Below, in pieces: positions 32,632-40,471 of a stretch of 61,652 nt of DNA; the first letter of the stretch is position 1, and each line of letters opens with the position of its first letter. This DNA comes from Chloroflexota bacterium (GTDB lineage: Bacteria; Chloroflexota; Dehalococcoidia; Lucifugimonadales; UBA3495): assembly GCA_009837355.1 (NCBI GenBank), contig VXTR01000058.1, positions 1-61,652 on the forward strand, written 5' to 3'. A program made the translations under genes and the position numbers. Under the pieces are notes generated by a model. The model made no database searches. It was given only the letters and a program-made list of their open reading frames with translations, and had not been told where the DNA came from.

Positions 32632-32787
32632 TTAGTCGGCGGCCGACGGCTGTGGGAGCCCCTCGTCGTGCATCAACGGCGAGACGACGGCGGACCCTTC
32701 CTGCTTGCGGCGGATGAAGAACCGGGGCACGATGACCCAAAGAGCGAACAATCCAACGAAGGCGGCGCCGGCGGCTATGGCAAGCAT
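32632..32787 (-). CDS. Small single-pass membrane protein (51 aa)
   Basis: The start at 32787 follows GGGAG; a start at 32817 is possible. The product has one hydrophobic helix (MLAIAAGAAFVGLFALWVIV), then a basic RFFIRRK stop-transfer segment and a short polar tail. No family is recognised. It lies just before a strong terminator on the same strand as the D5-domain gene 98 bp upstream. Confidence 0.55.
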   Translation of the reverse strand: MLAIAAGAAFVGLFALWVIVPRFFIRRKQEGSAVVSPLMHDEGLPQPSAAD

Positions 32788-32885
32788 TTCAATCTGTCTC
32801 CCTGCGGTTTTGGGCATCCCTGCCCGTTGCGTTACAGAGAAGTATGCCAGCCGGTTGTTACGCCGATTTTGCGCTGATGTTACGT

Positions 32886-33935
32886 CTATGTTACCGATTC
32901 CCGGTATTGCACTCCGATCCACCAGTGCCGTCCCTTCCCCCGTCGCTTGCGCTCGTAACCTCGCGCCGCCAACTCCAAACCGAACTTGCGCTGGCTGTGG
33001 GCCAGATACCCGTTGTCCAGGCACCAGTACGCGTATGATGCGTAGAGCTCGCCGGCCAGCATCATCGCCCGACCGCCCGTGGCGCAGGCATCGGTTACGA
33101 AATCCTCAACCGGCCCCAGTTCCGTCGCCTGCGACGCCACGGCGATACGCGGCGCCGGCAGCCCGTCGGGAGCAATCCAGCCGGCCCGTGCTTCGGCTCC
33201 GTCGTGGCCGGACGACCCTACCCCGCGACGCAGCCGGCCCGACCCGCTGCCGTAGCCATCACTCCCGCCGAAGGGACTGACCGGCGTCGCTTCCCGCGAT
33301 TGCCGGGTGGCCAGGTCCCCGGTCTCTCCGTAATCACCGGAAGCGACGACTCCGGCTGCCTCCGACACGTCCCATCCGTCCAGGCAAAGCGAGAGAAACA
33401 GCGTCAAGTCCAGGTATCGGGTCAGCCCACCCAGGTGCTCCCAGCGCACTTCCTGCCCATGCAAGCCGTCGGCGTCCAGCGCGAAGTCCAGCGCCGGCGC
33501 CGTGAACGACTGCCGGTATTCCGGCGGAACGTCCCAGGTGGGGGCAATCAAGTCCCGGCCCATGCAGCGGGCAATCAGGTAGATGGCAGCCCGCGTCGCC
33601 CACAGGTTGGCGTCAGATTCCGCCAACGGAGAGCCGCCGGGGTAGGCTGCTTCCAGCTCCCGCTGCGTCTGTAAAGCGGACAGGGCGAATGCGCCGCGGA
33701 CCTGGTTGCCGGCGCAACGCAGCAACGATTGATGATCGGTTACTTCCAACGGAACGCTGGCATCGGCGGTCTCGCCATTGTCCAGGTAGAGCTCTGCGCC
33801 GGCGGGAACGAAGGCGGCGGTGATGAGTCCCCGATGGGAAGCGGCGTACAGGGCCATGGCCAGAGCGAGATTTTCCCGGGCCAGCCGGATTCGCTGGCCT
33901 GGGGTCAGCGTCCCGGCCGAAGACGGTGGAGCCAC
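32886..33935 (-). CDS. Hypothetical protein with D5/primase-type C-terminal winged helix
   Basis: The 349-residue product has two parts. Residues about 15-190 form an alpha-rich region rich in Ala and Leu that I do not recognise. A Gly/Ser/Arg-rich linker (about 195-245) follows. The last 75 residues read GELYASYAYWC, then SQRKFGLELAARGYERKR and a terminal GRHWWIGVQ. This matches the C-terminal domain of phage P4/poxvirus D5-type primase-helicases (pattern YxxWC-F-L-GF-R-GI). No helicase or primase core is present, so the domain has been reused, perhaps for nucleic-acid binding. Not obviously a phage remnant, since no other phage gene is near. Confidence 0.6.
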   Translation of the reverse strand: MAPPSSAGTLTPGQRIRLARENLALAMALYAASHRGLITAAFVPAGAELYLDNGETADASVPLEVTDHQSLLRCAGNQVRGAFALSALQTQRELEAAYPGGSPLAESDANLWATRAAIYLIARCMGRDLIAPTWDVPPEYRQSFTAPALDFALDADGLHGQEVRWEHLGGLTRYLDLTLFLSLCLDGWDVSEAAGVVASGDYGETGDLATRQSREATPVSPFGGSDGYGSGSGRLRRGVGSSGHDGAEARAGWIAPDGLPAPRIAVASQATELGPVEDFVTDACATGGRAMMLAGELYASYAYWCLDNGYLAHSQRKFGLELAARGYERKRRGKGRHWWIGVQYRESVT

Positions 33936-33942
33936 CTGAAAT

Positions 33943-33990
33943 ACCCTCGCCCCAACCCTCCCCTGTCTGGTGGAGAGGGAGTAGTCGCCG
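33943..33990. repeat. Extragenic CCCTCGCCCCAACCCTC-type repeat
   Basis: The intergenic text CCCTCGCCCCAACCCTC followed by a GGAGAGGGAG complement is a common dispersed extragenic repeat type in GC-rich bacteria. It fills the gap between the D5-domain gene and the alcohol dehydrogenase gene. Confidence 0.4.
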
Positions 33991-34962
33991 CTAAGAATTG
34001 ATGTCCATCACCACCTTGATGATGTTGTCATCGCGCTGCTCGTACATATCGTAGGCTTTCTGGATGTCTGAGAAGCCGACGCGGTGTGTGATGAGCTCGG
34101 CGGGGTCGGCCCAGCCGCGGGCGCGCAGGTCAACCATGTCCTGAATCTGGCTGATGGGGTCGCCGCTGCGGGCGCCGGTGGTGGGGATGATGCGCGGCTG
34201 CTTGTCCATCCACAGGTTGTGCTCAATGGGCACCATGTGGTCGCTCTGGATGCCGAATATAATCACCTGGCCGAACTGACGAACGTGTCGGAAACACTCG
34301 TTCAGGGAATCGGGATAACCGGCGGCTTCCACCACGGTATCCGGCCCCTGGCCCTTGGTAATCTCCATCACCGCCTCGTGAACGTCCTGCTTGTCGGGAT
34401 TGATGCGGTGCGTGGAACCCATTTCCTTCGACTTCTCCAAGCGGTAGTCCAGCGGGTCAACCACGATGACGCTGCGCGCGCCCATGCGGGAGAGAATCAT
34501 GGTGAAACTCAGCCCGATGCTGCCCTGGCCGAAGATGAGAATGTTCTGCTGCAGCGGGCTGCCCATCTGCCGGCACGAATACAGCACCGTTCCCGGCGGC
34601 TGGCACATTACCCATTCATCCAGTCCGCCGTCGTCGGGCAGCAGGGCCAGTCGGCTCGGCTCCGAAAGGATGTACTCGCAGAGGCCGCCGGTGCCTGGAT
34701 AGGGTATGGCAATGACCCGCTGGCCCTCTCGGAACGCGTCGGTCTTGCTCTCCACGATGACCCCGGCCAGTTCGTGGGCCCCCTTGCAGGGAGCCATCGG
34801 ATACTCCGACTCGTCCAGCACCGGCCCGTAGGTGTGCCTGATGTCCGAGCCGCAAACGCTGACCTGCTCCATTTTGACCAGTACCTGCCCGTCAGCCGGC
34901 GCCGGGGTATCGACTTCGGTGAATTCCCAACGCTTGGGGGCCGTTAGTTGGGCTGCTTTCAT
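33991..34962 (-). CDS. Zinc-dependent alcohol dehydrogenase (MDR family)
   Basis: This 323-residue medium-chain dehydrogenase has the catalytic zinc ligands in SVCGSD and the GAHE segment. A NAD-binding Rossmann domain has IFGQGSIGLSF and an Asp at the strand 2 end (VVDPLDYR). The structural-zinc Cys loop is missing, and the protein is about 20-30 residues shorter than typical ADHs. AAAGGAG precedes the ATG. Related members include sorbitol- and threonine-dehydrogenase-like enzymes. It precedes the D5-domain gene with a 55-bp gap; the LLM gene is upstream. Confidence 0.88.
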   Translation of the reverse strand: MKAAQLTAPKRWEFTEVDTPAPADGQVLVKMEQVSVCGSDIRHTYGPVLDESEYPMAPCKGAHELAGVIVESKTDAFREGQRVIAIPYPGTGGLCEYILSEPSRLALLPDDGGLDEWVMCQPPGTVLYSCRQMGSPLQQNILIFGQGSIGLSFTMILSRMGARSVIVVDPLDYRLEKSKEMGSTHRINPDKQDVHEAVMEITKGQGPDTVVEAAGYPDSLNECFRHVRQFGQVIIFGIQSDHMVPIEHNLWMDKQPRIIPTTGARSGDPISQIQDMVDLRARGWADPAELITHRVGFSDIQKAYDMYEQRDDNIIKVVMDINS

Positions 34963-35076
34963 GTAAATGATGCTCCTTTAGAACGGGATTCCTGGTGATG
35001 AGTGAGAGACGGGGCAATCATAGTATGCCGGGTTAGTTGGGGCAACCCGGCCGATTGTCCACGACTCGGCGGACAG

Positions 35077-36015
35077 CTACTTGCCGACGGGGCCGTGGAA
35101 CCGGGGCAGGATTTCCTCGCCGGCCTGCTCCAGCTGCTCCATGGACTCCACGCCGGCGCACAGCGGGCGGATGACGAACTTGAACCCGCCGGCGTCAATG
35201 TACTGCTGGATGAAGTCGCCAATCTCCTCGGACGTGCCGATGGCCGAGAACTCCGTGAAGTGAGCATCGGGACGCTGCCGGGTTACGAACTGCTCGGACT
35301 TGACCTCGCCGGCCTTCCGGTCGTCGCAGATGTAGTAGCCGATGAGGACGCCAACGTGGTCTTCCTCAATTTCCCGGTCATACTGCTGGGCAGTTTCGAA
35401 TACAATCTCGCGGCCCGAGCGCACCTCCTCCGGCGTCGCGCTGGACACCAGCCAGCCGTCGCCGACGCGACCCACCCGTCGGGCCGCCGCCGGGCTGCGT
35501 CCGCCAATCCACACCGGCGGCGAGGGCTTCAAAAACGTCCGCGGCGTAACCGACACGTTGTGCGTGGTGAAAAACTCACCCTCGTGGGTAACGTCTTCCT
35601 CTTCCCACAGCCGGCGCATCAGCGTGATGGCCTCGTCGGTGCGCCGCGCCCGGTCCGCCTTGGGCACTCCGCAAGCTTCGTACTCGTCCGGGTCTTCCTG
35701 GCCCAGGCCGACGGCGGGGAAGAAGCGGCCCTGGGAAAGCCAGTCCAGCGTCGCCACCTGCTTGGCCAGCACGACGGGATTGCGCAGCGGCAGCGCCAGC
35801 ACGCTGGTGCCGAACTTCAGCCGGTCCGAGTACCCGGCCACCAGCGACAGGGCAACCATCGGCTCCAGGCTGAACCGGTCGCTGCAAATGCGGTCGCTCA
35901 GCCAGATCGAGTCGTACTCATACCTGTCGCCCAGTTCCACCAGGGTGCGCAGGAAGTTAGGGTCGTCGCCTCCCTGTCCGAATGCGCCGGGGACGTAGCC
36001 GATGGCAACGCTCAT
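35077..36015 (-). CDS. LLM-class flavin/F420-dependent oxidoreductase
   Basis: This 312-residue TIM-barrel oxidoreductase is luciferase-like. The N-terminus has YEYDSIWLSDR, and the middle has a FGTSVLALPLRNPVVLAKQVATLD segment, the most conserved region, then RFFPAVGLG and PPVWIGGRSPAAARRVGR. These fit F420- or FMN-dependent enzymes such as tetrahydromethanopterin-reductase-like proteins. GAGGAGG precedes the ATG. It follows the SDR gene with a 43-bp gap and probably shares its transcript. The substrate is unknown. Confidence 0.88.
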   Translation of the reverse strand: MSVAIGYVPGAFGQGGDDPNFLRTLVELGDRYEYDSIWLSDRICSDRFSLEPMVALSLVAGYSDRLKFGTSVLALPLRNPVVLAKQVATLDWLSQGRFFPAVGLGQEDPDEYEACGVPKADRARRTDEAITLMRRLWEEEDVTHEGEFFTTHNVSVTPRTFLKPSPPVWIGGRSPAAARRVGRVGDGWLVSSATPEEVRSGREIVFETAQQYDREIEEDHVGVLIGYYICDDRKAGEVKSEQFVTRQRPDAHFTEFSAIGTSEEIGDFIQQYIDAGGFKFVIRPLCAGVESMEQLEQAGEEILPRFHGPVGK

Positions 36016-36058
36016 AATGGTTGGCCTCCTCGGGTCTGGTCAGTAATTGTGCAAAGCG

Positions 36059-37006
36059 TCAGCCGGCTATAGGCTCCAGCCCCGCCTCTGCTCGTGCGTC
36101 GTTGATGTGGTCGAGAACCCGCATCCGCAGCGGCGGCAGTTCGTAGCCCAGGTCAGCCATCATGCGGCTGTTGTCCACTAGGTACACGTGAGGCACCGGC
36201 CGGCTGCCGGTGGTGATGCTGGCGTCCGGTATGTACGAACACACCATGTCCGCCACGTCCGCAATCGTCGCCAGCTCCCCGCCGCTGATGTAAATGTGAT
36301 GATTTAGCGTATCCGCCAGCGCCACCCTCACGAAAATCTCGGCGGCGTCCTCGGCGTGAATCATCGGCGACGCTTCCATGGGGTCGAAGTCCATGCTCAC
36401 CGGCTGCCCGATGGCCGGCAGCGACATCATCAACCCGCCAATCATCCCCGTCATCCCGGTAACCCGGCCGTGTCCGAATACCGTGCAGATGCGCACGCCC
36501 CGGATGTCCAGGCCGTGCAGCGTCCGGTAGCGGGCGGCGGCAAAGTCGTTGACCGCCTTGGTCATGCCGTACACGTTGATGGGAGCGGGCAAGTCGTCCT
36601 CCACCAAGGGCCGGTCGCCAAAGGTGTCCTGCACGCCGTACACCGCGATGCTGCTGGCATAGACCACGCGCTTGACGTTGCCCCAGCGTGCCGCCTCGAA
36701 GACGTTGTTGCAGCCGTCGATGTTGACGGCCATGCCGGTGGCCGGCCGGTCCTCGGTGTCCGGCGGCAGCAGGGCGGCCATGTGGATGATGCGGTCAACG
36801 CCGTGCCGATTGACGGCCTCCAGCAGGTGGTCCAGGCGGGTTACGTCGCCCCGGTACATCGCAATCCGGCCCTGCTCGACGTAGGAGGACAGGTTGGCCC
36901 GGGGCGGAGCCAGGTCGAAGCACACCACCTCCTCGCCCCGCTCCACCAGCTTGCGGATGATACGGTTGCCGATAAACCCGGTGCCCCCGGTAACCATCAC
37001 GGACAT
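36059..37006 (-). CDS. NAD-dependent epimerase/dehydratase (extended SDR)
   Basis: This 315-residue protein begins MSVMVTGGTGFIGNRI with the TGxxGxxG NAD motif. It has FDLAPPR at strand 2, a catalytic VYGMTKAVND (YxxxK), and the upstream Ser in YASSIAVYG. It is close to UDP-galactose-4-epimerase-type and other extended SDRs; the sugar or lipid substrate cannot be stated. TGGAGG precedes the ATG. It is divergent from the toxin-antitoxin promoter and upstream of the LLM gene. Confidence 0.9.
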   Translation of the reverse strand: MSVMVTGGTGFIGNRIIRKLVERGEEVVCFDLAPPRANLSSYVEQGRIAMYRGDVTRLDHLLEAVNRHGVDRIIHMAALLPPDTEDRPATGMAVNIDGCNNVFEAARWGNVKRVVYASSIAVYGVQDTFGDRPLVEDDLPAPINVYGMTKAVNDFAAARYRTLHGLDIRGVRICTVFGHGRVTGMTGMIGGLMMSLPAIGQPVSMDFDPMEASPMIHAEDAAEIFVRVALADTLNHHIYISGGELATIADVADMVCSYIPDASITTGSRPVPHVYLVDNSRMMADLGYELPPLRMRVLDHINDARAEAGLEPIAG

Positions 37007-37128
37007 TCCAAAACCTCCAGACTGGCCGCCGGGGATGATTGATAGAGTGGCGGCTGTCCACCGTTGGAATGATACCCAGCAGGGGCCGGGGGCGCAAGGA
37101 ACGGCGTTGAAGGAGACTATTTCCGCCT

Positions 37129-37158
37129 TGAAACTATACCTTGACCCAATTTATAATC
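37129..37158 (+). promoter_or_regulatory. Promoter of the toxin-antitoxin operon
   Basis: TTGAAA (37129-37134), 18-bp spacer, TATAAT (37153-37158). Two TCTAGCC copies start at 37158 and 37171 (13 bp apart), overlapping the transcription start. They are a possible site for autoregulation by the antitoxin-toxin complex. Confidence 0.7.
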
Positions 37159-37185
37159 TAGCCAGTCAGTCTAGCCGGGGGCACT

Positions 37186-37446
37186 ATGGTCAACTGGACC
37201 TTACAAGATGCGAAAAACCGCTTCAGCGCCGTGGTCAATGCCGCGCTGGAAGGCCAACCTCAAACCGTCACCCGCAGAGGCATACCTGCCGTAGTGGTGC
37301 TCGCAGTCGATGATTACCAACGGCTTTGCCAAGCGGAGAGAGCCGGCGTTTCCAACTTTATCGACCATCTCCTCGACATCCCCAAGGGCGGGCCCGACGA
37401 CCTGTTTGAAAGCGTCACGCCAGAGCTCCGCGACGTGGAGTGGTAA
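37186..37446 (+). CDS. Phd/YefM-type antitoxin
   Basis: This 86-residue antitoxin has an N-terminal DNA-binding fold: MVNWTLQDAKNRFSAVVNAAL and QTVTRRGIPAVVVL are the Phd_YefM hallmarks. The C-terminal part (about 55-86), rich in Asp, Glu and Pro, should bind and block the toxin. Its stop codon overlaps the toxin ATG (TAATG). Expression is from the promoter at 37129-37158 with likely autorepression. Confidence 0.9.
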   Translation: MVNWTLQDAKNRFSAVVNAALEGQPQTVTRRGIPAVVVLAVDDYQRLCQAERAGVSNFIDHLLDIPKGGPDDLFESVTPELRDVEW

Positions 37447-37874
37447 TGTACCTGTTGGACACCAACGTGGTCTCCGCGCTGCGCCGGCCGGACCGGCACC
37501 CGGGCCCCACCTTATGGCTGAAAGCCCAGCGGCCATCCGACCTGCACCTGAGCGTCGTTACGCTCGCGGAGATCGAGCGCGGCATTGCCCAACAAGTTCC
37601 CTTGAACCCAGACTTCGCCCGCGACCTTGCCCGGTGGGTCGAACGAACCCTGGCGTGGTTTGCGGACCGCATCCTGCCGGTAGATGTTGCTACGGCCCGT
37701 CGGTGGGGCCGTCTCTCTGCTGACATTGGCAACCGGGAAGTTGACTTGCTCATCGCAGCCACCGCCCTTGAGCACGGCCTGATTGTAGTAACCCGCAACG
37801 TCCGCCACTTCCAACCAACAGGAGTAACGGTTCTCAATCCTTTCGATAATTCGGCTCCGGCGTCGGAGGAATGA
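37446..37874 (+). CDS. VapC/FitB-type PIN-domain toxin
   Basis: This 142-residue PIN-domain ribonuclease toxin starts MYLLDTNVVS with the first catalytic Asp (D5). It has an acidic LAEIERG motif and a REVDLLIAATAL motif carrying the third acidic residue, and ends VVTRNVRHF with the typical TxNxxxF. The ATG is taken because it overlaps the antitoxin stop; an in-frame GTG two codons earlier is less likely. The 3' end overlaps the questin-oxidase-like gene (ATGA), so a third gene is attached to the TA operon. Confidence 0.92.
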   Translation: MYLLDTNVVSALRRPDRHPGPTLWLKAQRPSDLHLSVVTLAEIERGIAQQVPLNPDFARDLARWVERTLAWFADRILPVDVATARRWGRLSADIGNREVDLLIAATALEHGLIVVTRNVRHFQPTGVTVLNPFDNSAPASEE

Positions 37875-38911
37875 TGGCGATTACGCTGGATGAAATGCTG
37901 GACCTCCTCAGCTTTGCCGGCGCTGAGTTGGGCAGCGGCAACGCCAACCACGGCCCCATGGCGGCGGAGGCGTTATTCGCCCTGCGTCGGGACGAAGCGG
38001 TCCTCCCTTGGGTGGAGAACTACAGAACCCGGCTGACCGATCGCCCGTCGCCATCGCTGGCCATCCCATCATCCGAATGGCGGGAGTTTCTTGGTGCCCG
38101 TGATCGCCTCGGAGACTGGATCGAGTTCTTTCAAAACGAACTGGAAGAAGCCGACTGGAGGGACGTGGTCAGGGTTTGGGTGCCGCGCCTGGCGCCGGCG
38201 GTGATGGCTGCCGCCACCCACGGCCTCATCCGCACTGCCCACGCCGCGCGGAATCTGTCCTCCGAGGACACTTCCCAGCGCCGCTGTGAGCTGGCCCAGG
38301 GCCTGGGTTTCTGGGCCACCCGTTACTACACGCTGCCCGGCGCGCCCTCTGCATCCAACGCCGGACTTTCTCCCGCCGACGCTCTGCGCCGGGTCGAACG
38401 GCTCCACGACCTTACCTTCGACGGCGCGGGCCCAATCAGCGAGCAGATTAAGGGCCTCGAGGGCCACCAGGAGTTTGAGCCGGTGATTGACTTGTCCGAC
38501 GCCTCCGGCGACGTTTCGGAATTCCTGTCCAAACTCACCGAAACCTGCGCCGGAATCTACCTGGCCAATCCCAAGAACCTGATTGCATTCGTCCACACGG
38601 TTACCGCTCCCAGCGCTCTGCGGATGCTGACGCCGTACCTGCACGATGCGGACGCTCGCCAGGCCGCCCGTTTCGCCTGGCAGGCGTGCGCCGGAATCTA
38701 TTGCTGGTACTCAACAGCACCGCCCCGGGACGCTGCCAAATGGGATGCTCCTGAAGAAGACCGGGACGAGTTGATCGACCGGGCGGTGGCCGCCGCCGGC
38801 GCGCACTCCATAAAGTTCACCGAGGCGTGCCTCCGCGAGTACGCCCTGAACCCCAGCCCGGTGTACCTGGCGGCGGCGCGGGACGTGTCGGAACGGGTCG
38901 GCCCAATTTAG
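37871..38911 (+). CDS. Questin oxidase-like protein (DUF4243)
   Basis: The 346-residue product matches the questin oxidase/AflY-like family. Landmarks are NHGPMAAEALFALRRDEAVLPWV, DWIEFFQNEL, WVPRLAPAVMAAATHGLIRTAHAARNL and the C-terminal IKFTEACLREY. Fungal relatives act in Baeyer-Villiger-type ring cleavage of anthraquinones; bacterial members are uncharacterised. The start overlaps the toxin stop by 4 bp. Whether it belongs functionally with the toxin-antitoxin pair is doubtful; coupling may just reflect insertion of the pair upstream. Confidence 0.8.
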   Translation: MMAITLDEMLDLLSFAGAELGSGNANHGPMAAEALFALRRDEAVLPWVENYRTRLTDRPSPSLAIPSSEWREFLGARDRLGDWIEFFQNELEEADWRDVVRVWVPRLAPAVMAAATHGLIRTAHAARNLSSEDTSQRRCELAQGLGFWATRYYTLPGAPSASNAGLSPADALRRVERLHDLTFDGAGPISEQIKGLEGHQEFEPVIDLSDASGDVSEFLSKLTETCAGIYLANPKNLIAFVHTVTAPSALRMLTPYLHDADARQAARFAWQACAGIYCWYSTAPPRDAAKWDAPEEDRDELIDRAVAAAGAHSIKFTEACLREYALNPSPVYLAAARDVSERVGPI

Positions 38912-38929
38912 CCTATAAGGGGCCGGGTT

Positions 38930-38938
38930 TGCTACAAT
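38930..38938 (+). promoter_or_regulatory. Extended -10 promoter TGCTACAAT
   Basis: TGC followed by TACAAT, 62 bp upstream of the HEPN-like gene start and just beyond the DUF4243 stop. It matches the extended -10 form seen elsewhere in the window. Confidence 0.5.
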
Positions 38939-39000
38939 GGCTTCGGATAGCCTCTCTTTTGAGCAGGTTCCATGCTTGGTTTGATGATGGTGACCGTAAT

Positions 39001-39375
39001 ATGACCGACCCCGAAACACAGACGGAAAAACACACCCGCTTGGCCCGCCAACTCCTTGACGACGCCAAGCACGAGATTGCCGCCGGCGACCTGGTGCAGG
39101 GTTCAGAAAAGCTCTGGGGAGCCACGAGCCAGGCGCTCATGGCCTACTGCGCCAGCCGCGGAATTCCCCATAGCAAGTATGCCAATCGACGACACGCGGC
39201 ATTTCAGCTTGCCGAGCAGATGGGCAATCCATTTATCCGGGCGACATTCGGCGTGGCCGAATCCTGCCACTCCAATTTTTACAACGACTGGATGGAGCAG
39301 GAGCACCTCGACGGCTACCTGCCGGATATCGAGGCGCTGGTCAATATCGTCCTTGACGCCAGGGCCGAACAGTAG
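39001..39375 (+). CDS. HEPN-like (PaREP1-type) protein
   Basis: This 124-residue all-alpha protein resembles the PaREP1/HEPN group. The N-terminus TRLARQLLDDAKHEIAAGDL is followed by QGSEKLWGATSQALMAYC, the typical second helix of this group. A later HSNFYNDWMEQEHLDGYL segment is rich in His and aromatics. The HEPN RNase motif RxxxxH is not clearly present, so it may be non-catalytic. The ATG at 39001 is the only convincing start. A partner nucleotidyltransferase (MNT), often next to HEPN genes, is absent. Confidence 0.65.
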   Translation: MTDPETQTEKHTRLARQLLDDAKHEIAAGDLVQGSEKLWGATSQALMAYCASRGIPHSKYANRRHAAFQLAEQMGNPFIRATFGVAESCHSNFYNDWMEQEHLDGYLPDIEALVNIVLDARAEQ

Positions 39376-39385
39376 CCATCACCCG

Positions 39386-40456
39386 TCAACTCTGCAGCAG
39401 CCGCACCACCTCGTCCCCCACCTGCTGCGTGGTGGCGTTTCCGCCCAGGTCGGCAGTCAGGATTTCGCCGTCGTTCAAGACTCGCAGCGCGGCCTCGTTG
39501 ACCCGGCGGGCCGCGTCCTCTTCGCCCAGGTGGTCCAGCATCATCCCCACGGCTAAAATCGTCGCCAGCGGGTTCGCCTTGCTCTGCCCCGTGATGTCGA
39601 AGGCCGCGCCGTGCACCGGCTCGAACATCGACGGGAAGCGCCGCTCCGGGTTGATGTTGGCGCTGGGCGCCAGCCCCATGCTGCCGGTAACCACCGCCGC
39701 GATGTCCGACAGGATGTCGGCGAACAGGTTGGACGCCACGATGACGTCAAAGTCCTCCGGCCAGCGCACCAGGTCCATGGCGGCCCGGTCCACCAGCAGC
39801 GATTCGGTCTCCACCTGCGGATAATCGGCCGCCACCTCCTCAAACACCTCGTCCCAGAACACCATGCTGAACGCCTGCGCGTTGGACTTGGTAACCGACG
39901 TAACCTTGTTCCGTCCGCCTCGCCGCACGCTGTACTCAAAGGCGGCCCGGATGATGCGCTCGGTGCCCCGTCGGGTGAACACGCCGCTCTGGATGACCGT
40001 TTCGTGAGGCGTGCCGGCGTAGAGCCGACCACCCACCGGCGCGTACTCGCCCTCGGTGTTCTCCCGGAAGATGACCATGTCCACGTCGCCGGCCGACTTG
40101 CCCGCGATGGGCGACTCCACGCCGGGATACAGTACTGCCGGCCGCACGCAGATGGCCTGGTCGAAGGCCCGGCGCATGGGCAGCAGCAGGCCCTGCAACG
40201 TAACGTGGTCGGGAATGTCTGGATCGCCCACGGCGCCGAAGAGCACCGCGTCAAAGGACGAAAGCCGTTCCAGGCCGTCCTCGGGCATCATCAGTCCGGT
40301 TTCCCGGTAGTAGTCGCTGCCCCAGGGAAACTCGGTGGTGCGGAAGAAAAGGCCGTCGGACTGGCTGGCGATGGCGTCCAGCACCTTGCGCCCCTCGGCG
40401 ATAACCTCAGGCCCAATGCCGTCCCCGGCAATAACGGCCAGATTGTGTTCGGGCAT
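39386..40456 (-). CDS. Tartrate/D-malate dehydrogenase-type decarboxylating dehydrogenase
   Basis: This 356-residue beta-decarboxylating dehydrogenase belongs to the isocitrate/isopropylmalate family. The start has IAGDGIGPEVIAEG; the fingerprints PWGSDYYRETG, LFGAVGDPDIPDH and VTLQGLLLPMRRAFDQ are closer to tartrate dehydrogenase/D-malate dehydrogenase than to LeuB. Catalytic residues include the Arg of FRENTEGEY and the Lys/Asp of SVTKSNA and NLFADILSD. AAAGGAG precedes the ATG. It is 15 bp downstream of the rhodanese gene on the same strand. LeuB remains possible, but no leuCD genes are near. Confidence 0.85.
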   Translation of the reverse strand: MPEHNLAVIAGDGIGPEVIAEGRKVLDAIASQSDGLFFRTTEFPWGSDYYRETGLMMPEDGLERLSSFDAVLFGAVGDPDIPDHVTLQGLLLPMRRAFDQAICVRPAVLYPGVESPIAGKSAGDVDMVIFRENTEGEYAPVGGRLYAGTPHETVIQSGVFTRRGTERIIRAAFEYSVRRGGRNKVTSVTKSNAQAFSMVFWDEVFEEVAADYPQVETESLLVDRAAMDLVRWPEDFDVIVASNLFADILSDIAAVVTGSMGLAPSANINPERRFPSMFEPVHGAAFDITGQSKANPLATILAVGMMLDHLGEEDAARRVNEAALRVLNDGEILTADLGGNATTQQVGDEVVRLLQS

Positions 40457-40471
40457 CTGCAGCGCTCTCCT

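Noticed and set aside
32886-33935. Prophage remnant suggested by the D5-type domain
   Set aside because: No integrase, capsid, terminase or attachment repeats nearby; flanking genes are metabolic.
35028-35050. Hairpin CCGGGTT/AACCCGG as terminator of the LLM gene
   Set aside because: Short stem and no T-tract on the relevant strand.
37140-37158. TTGACC as -35 of the toxin-antitoxin promoter
   Set aside because: It is only 7 bp from TATAAT. TTGAAA at 37129 has the right 18-bp spacing.
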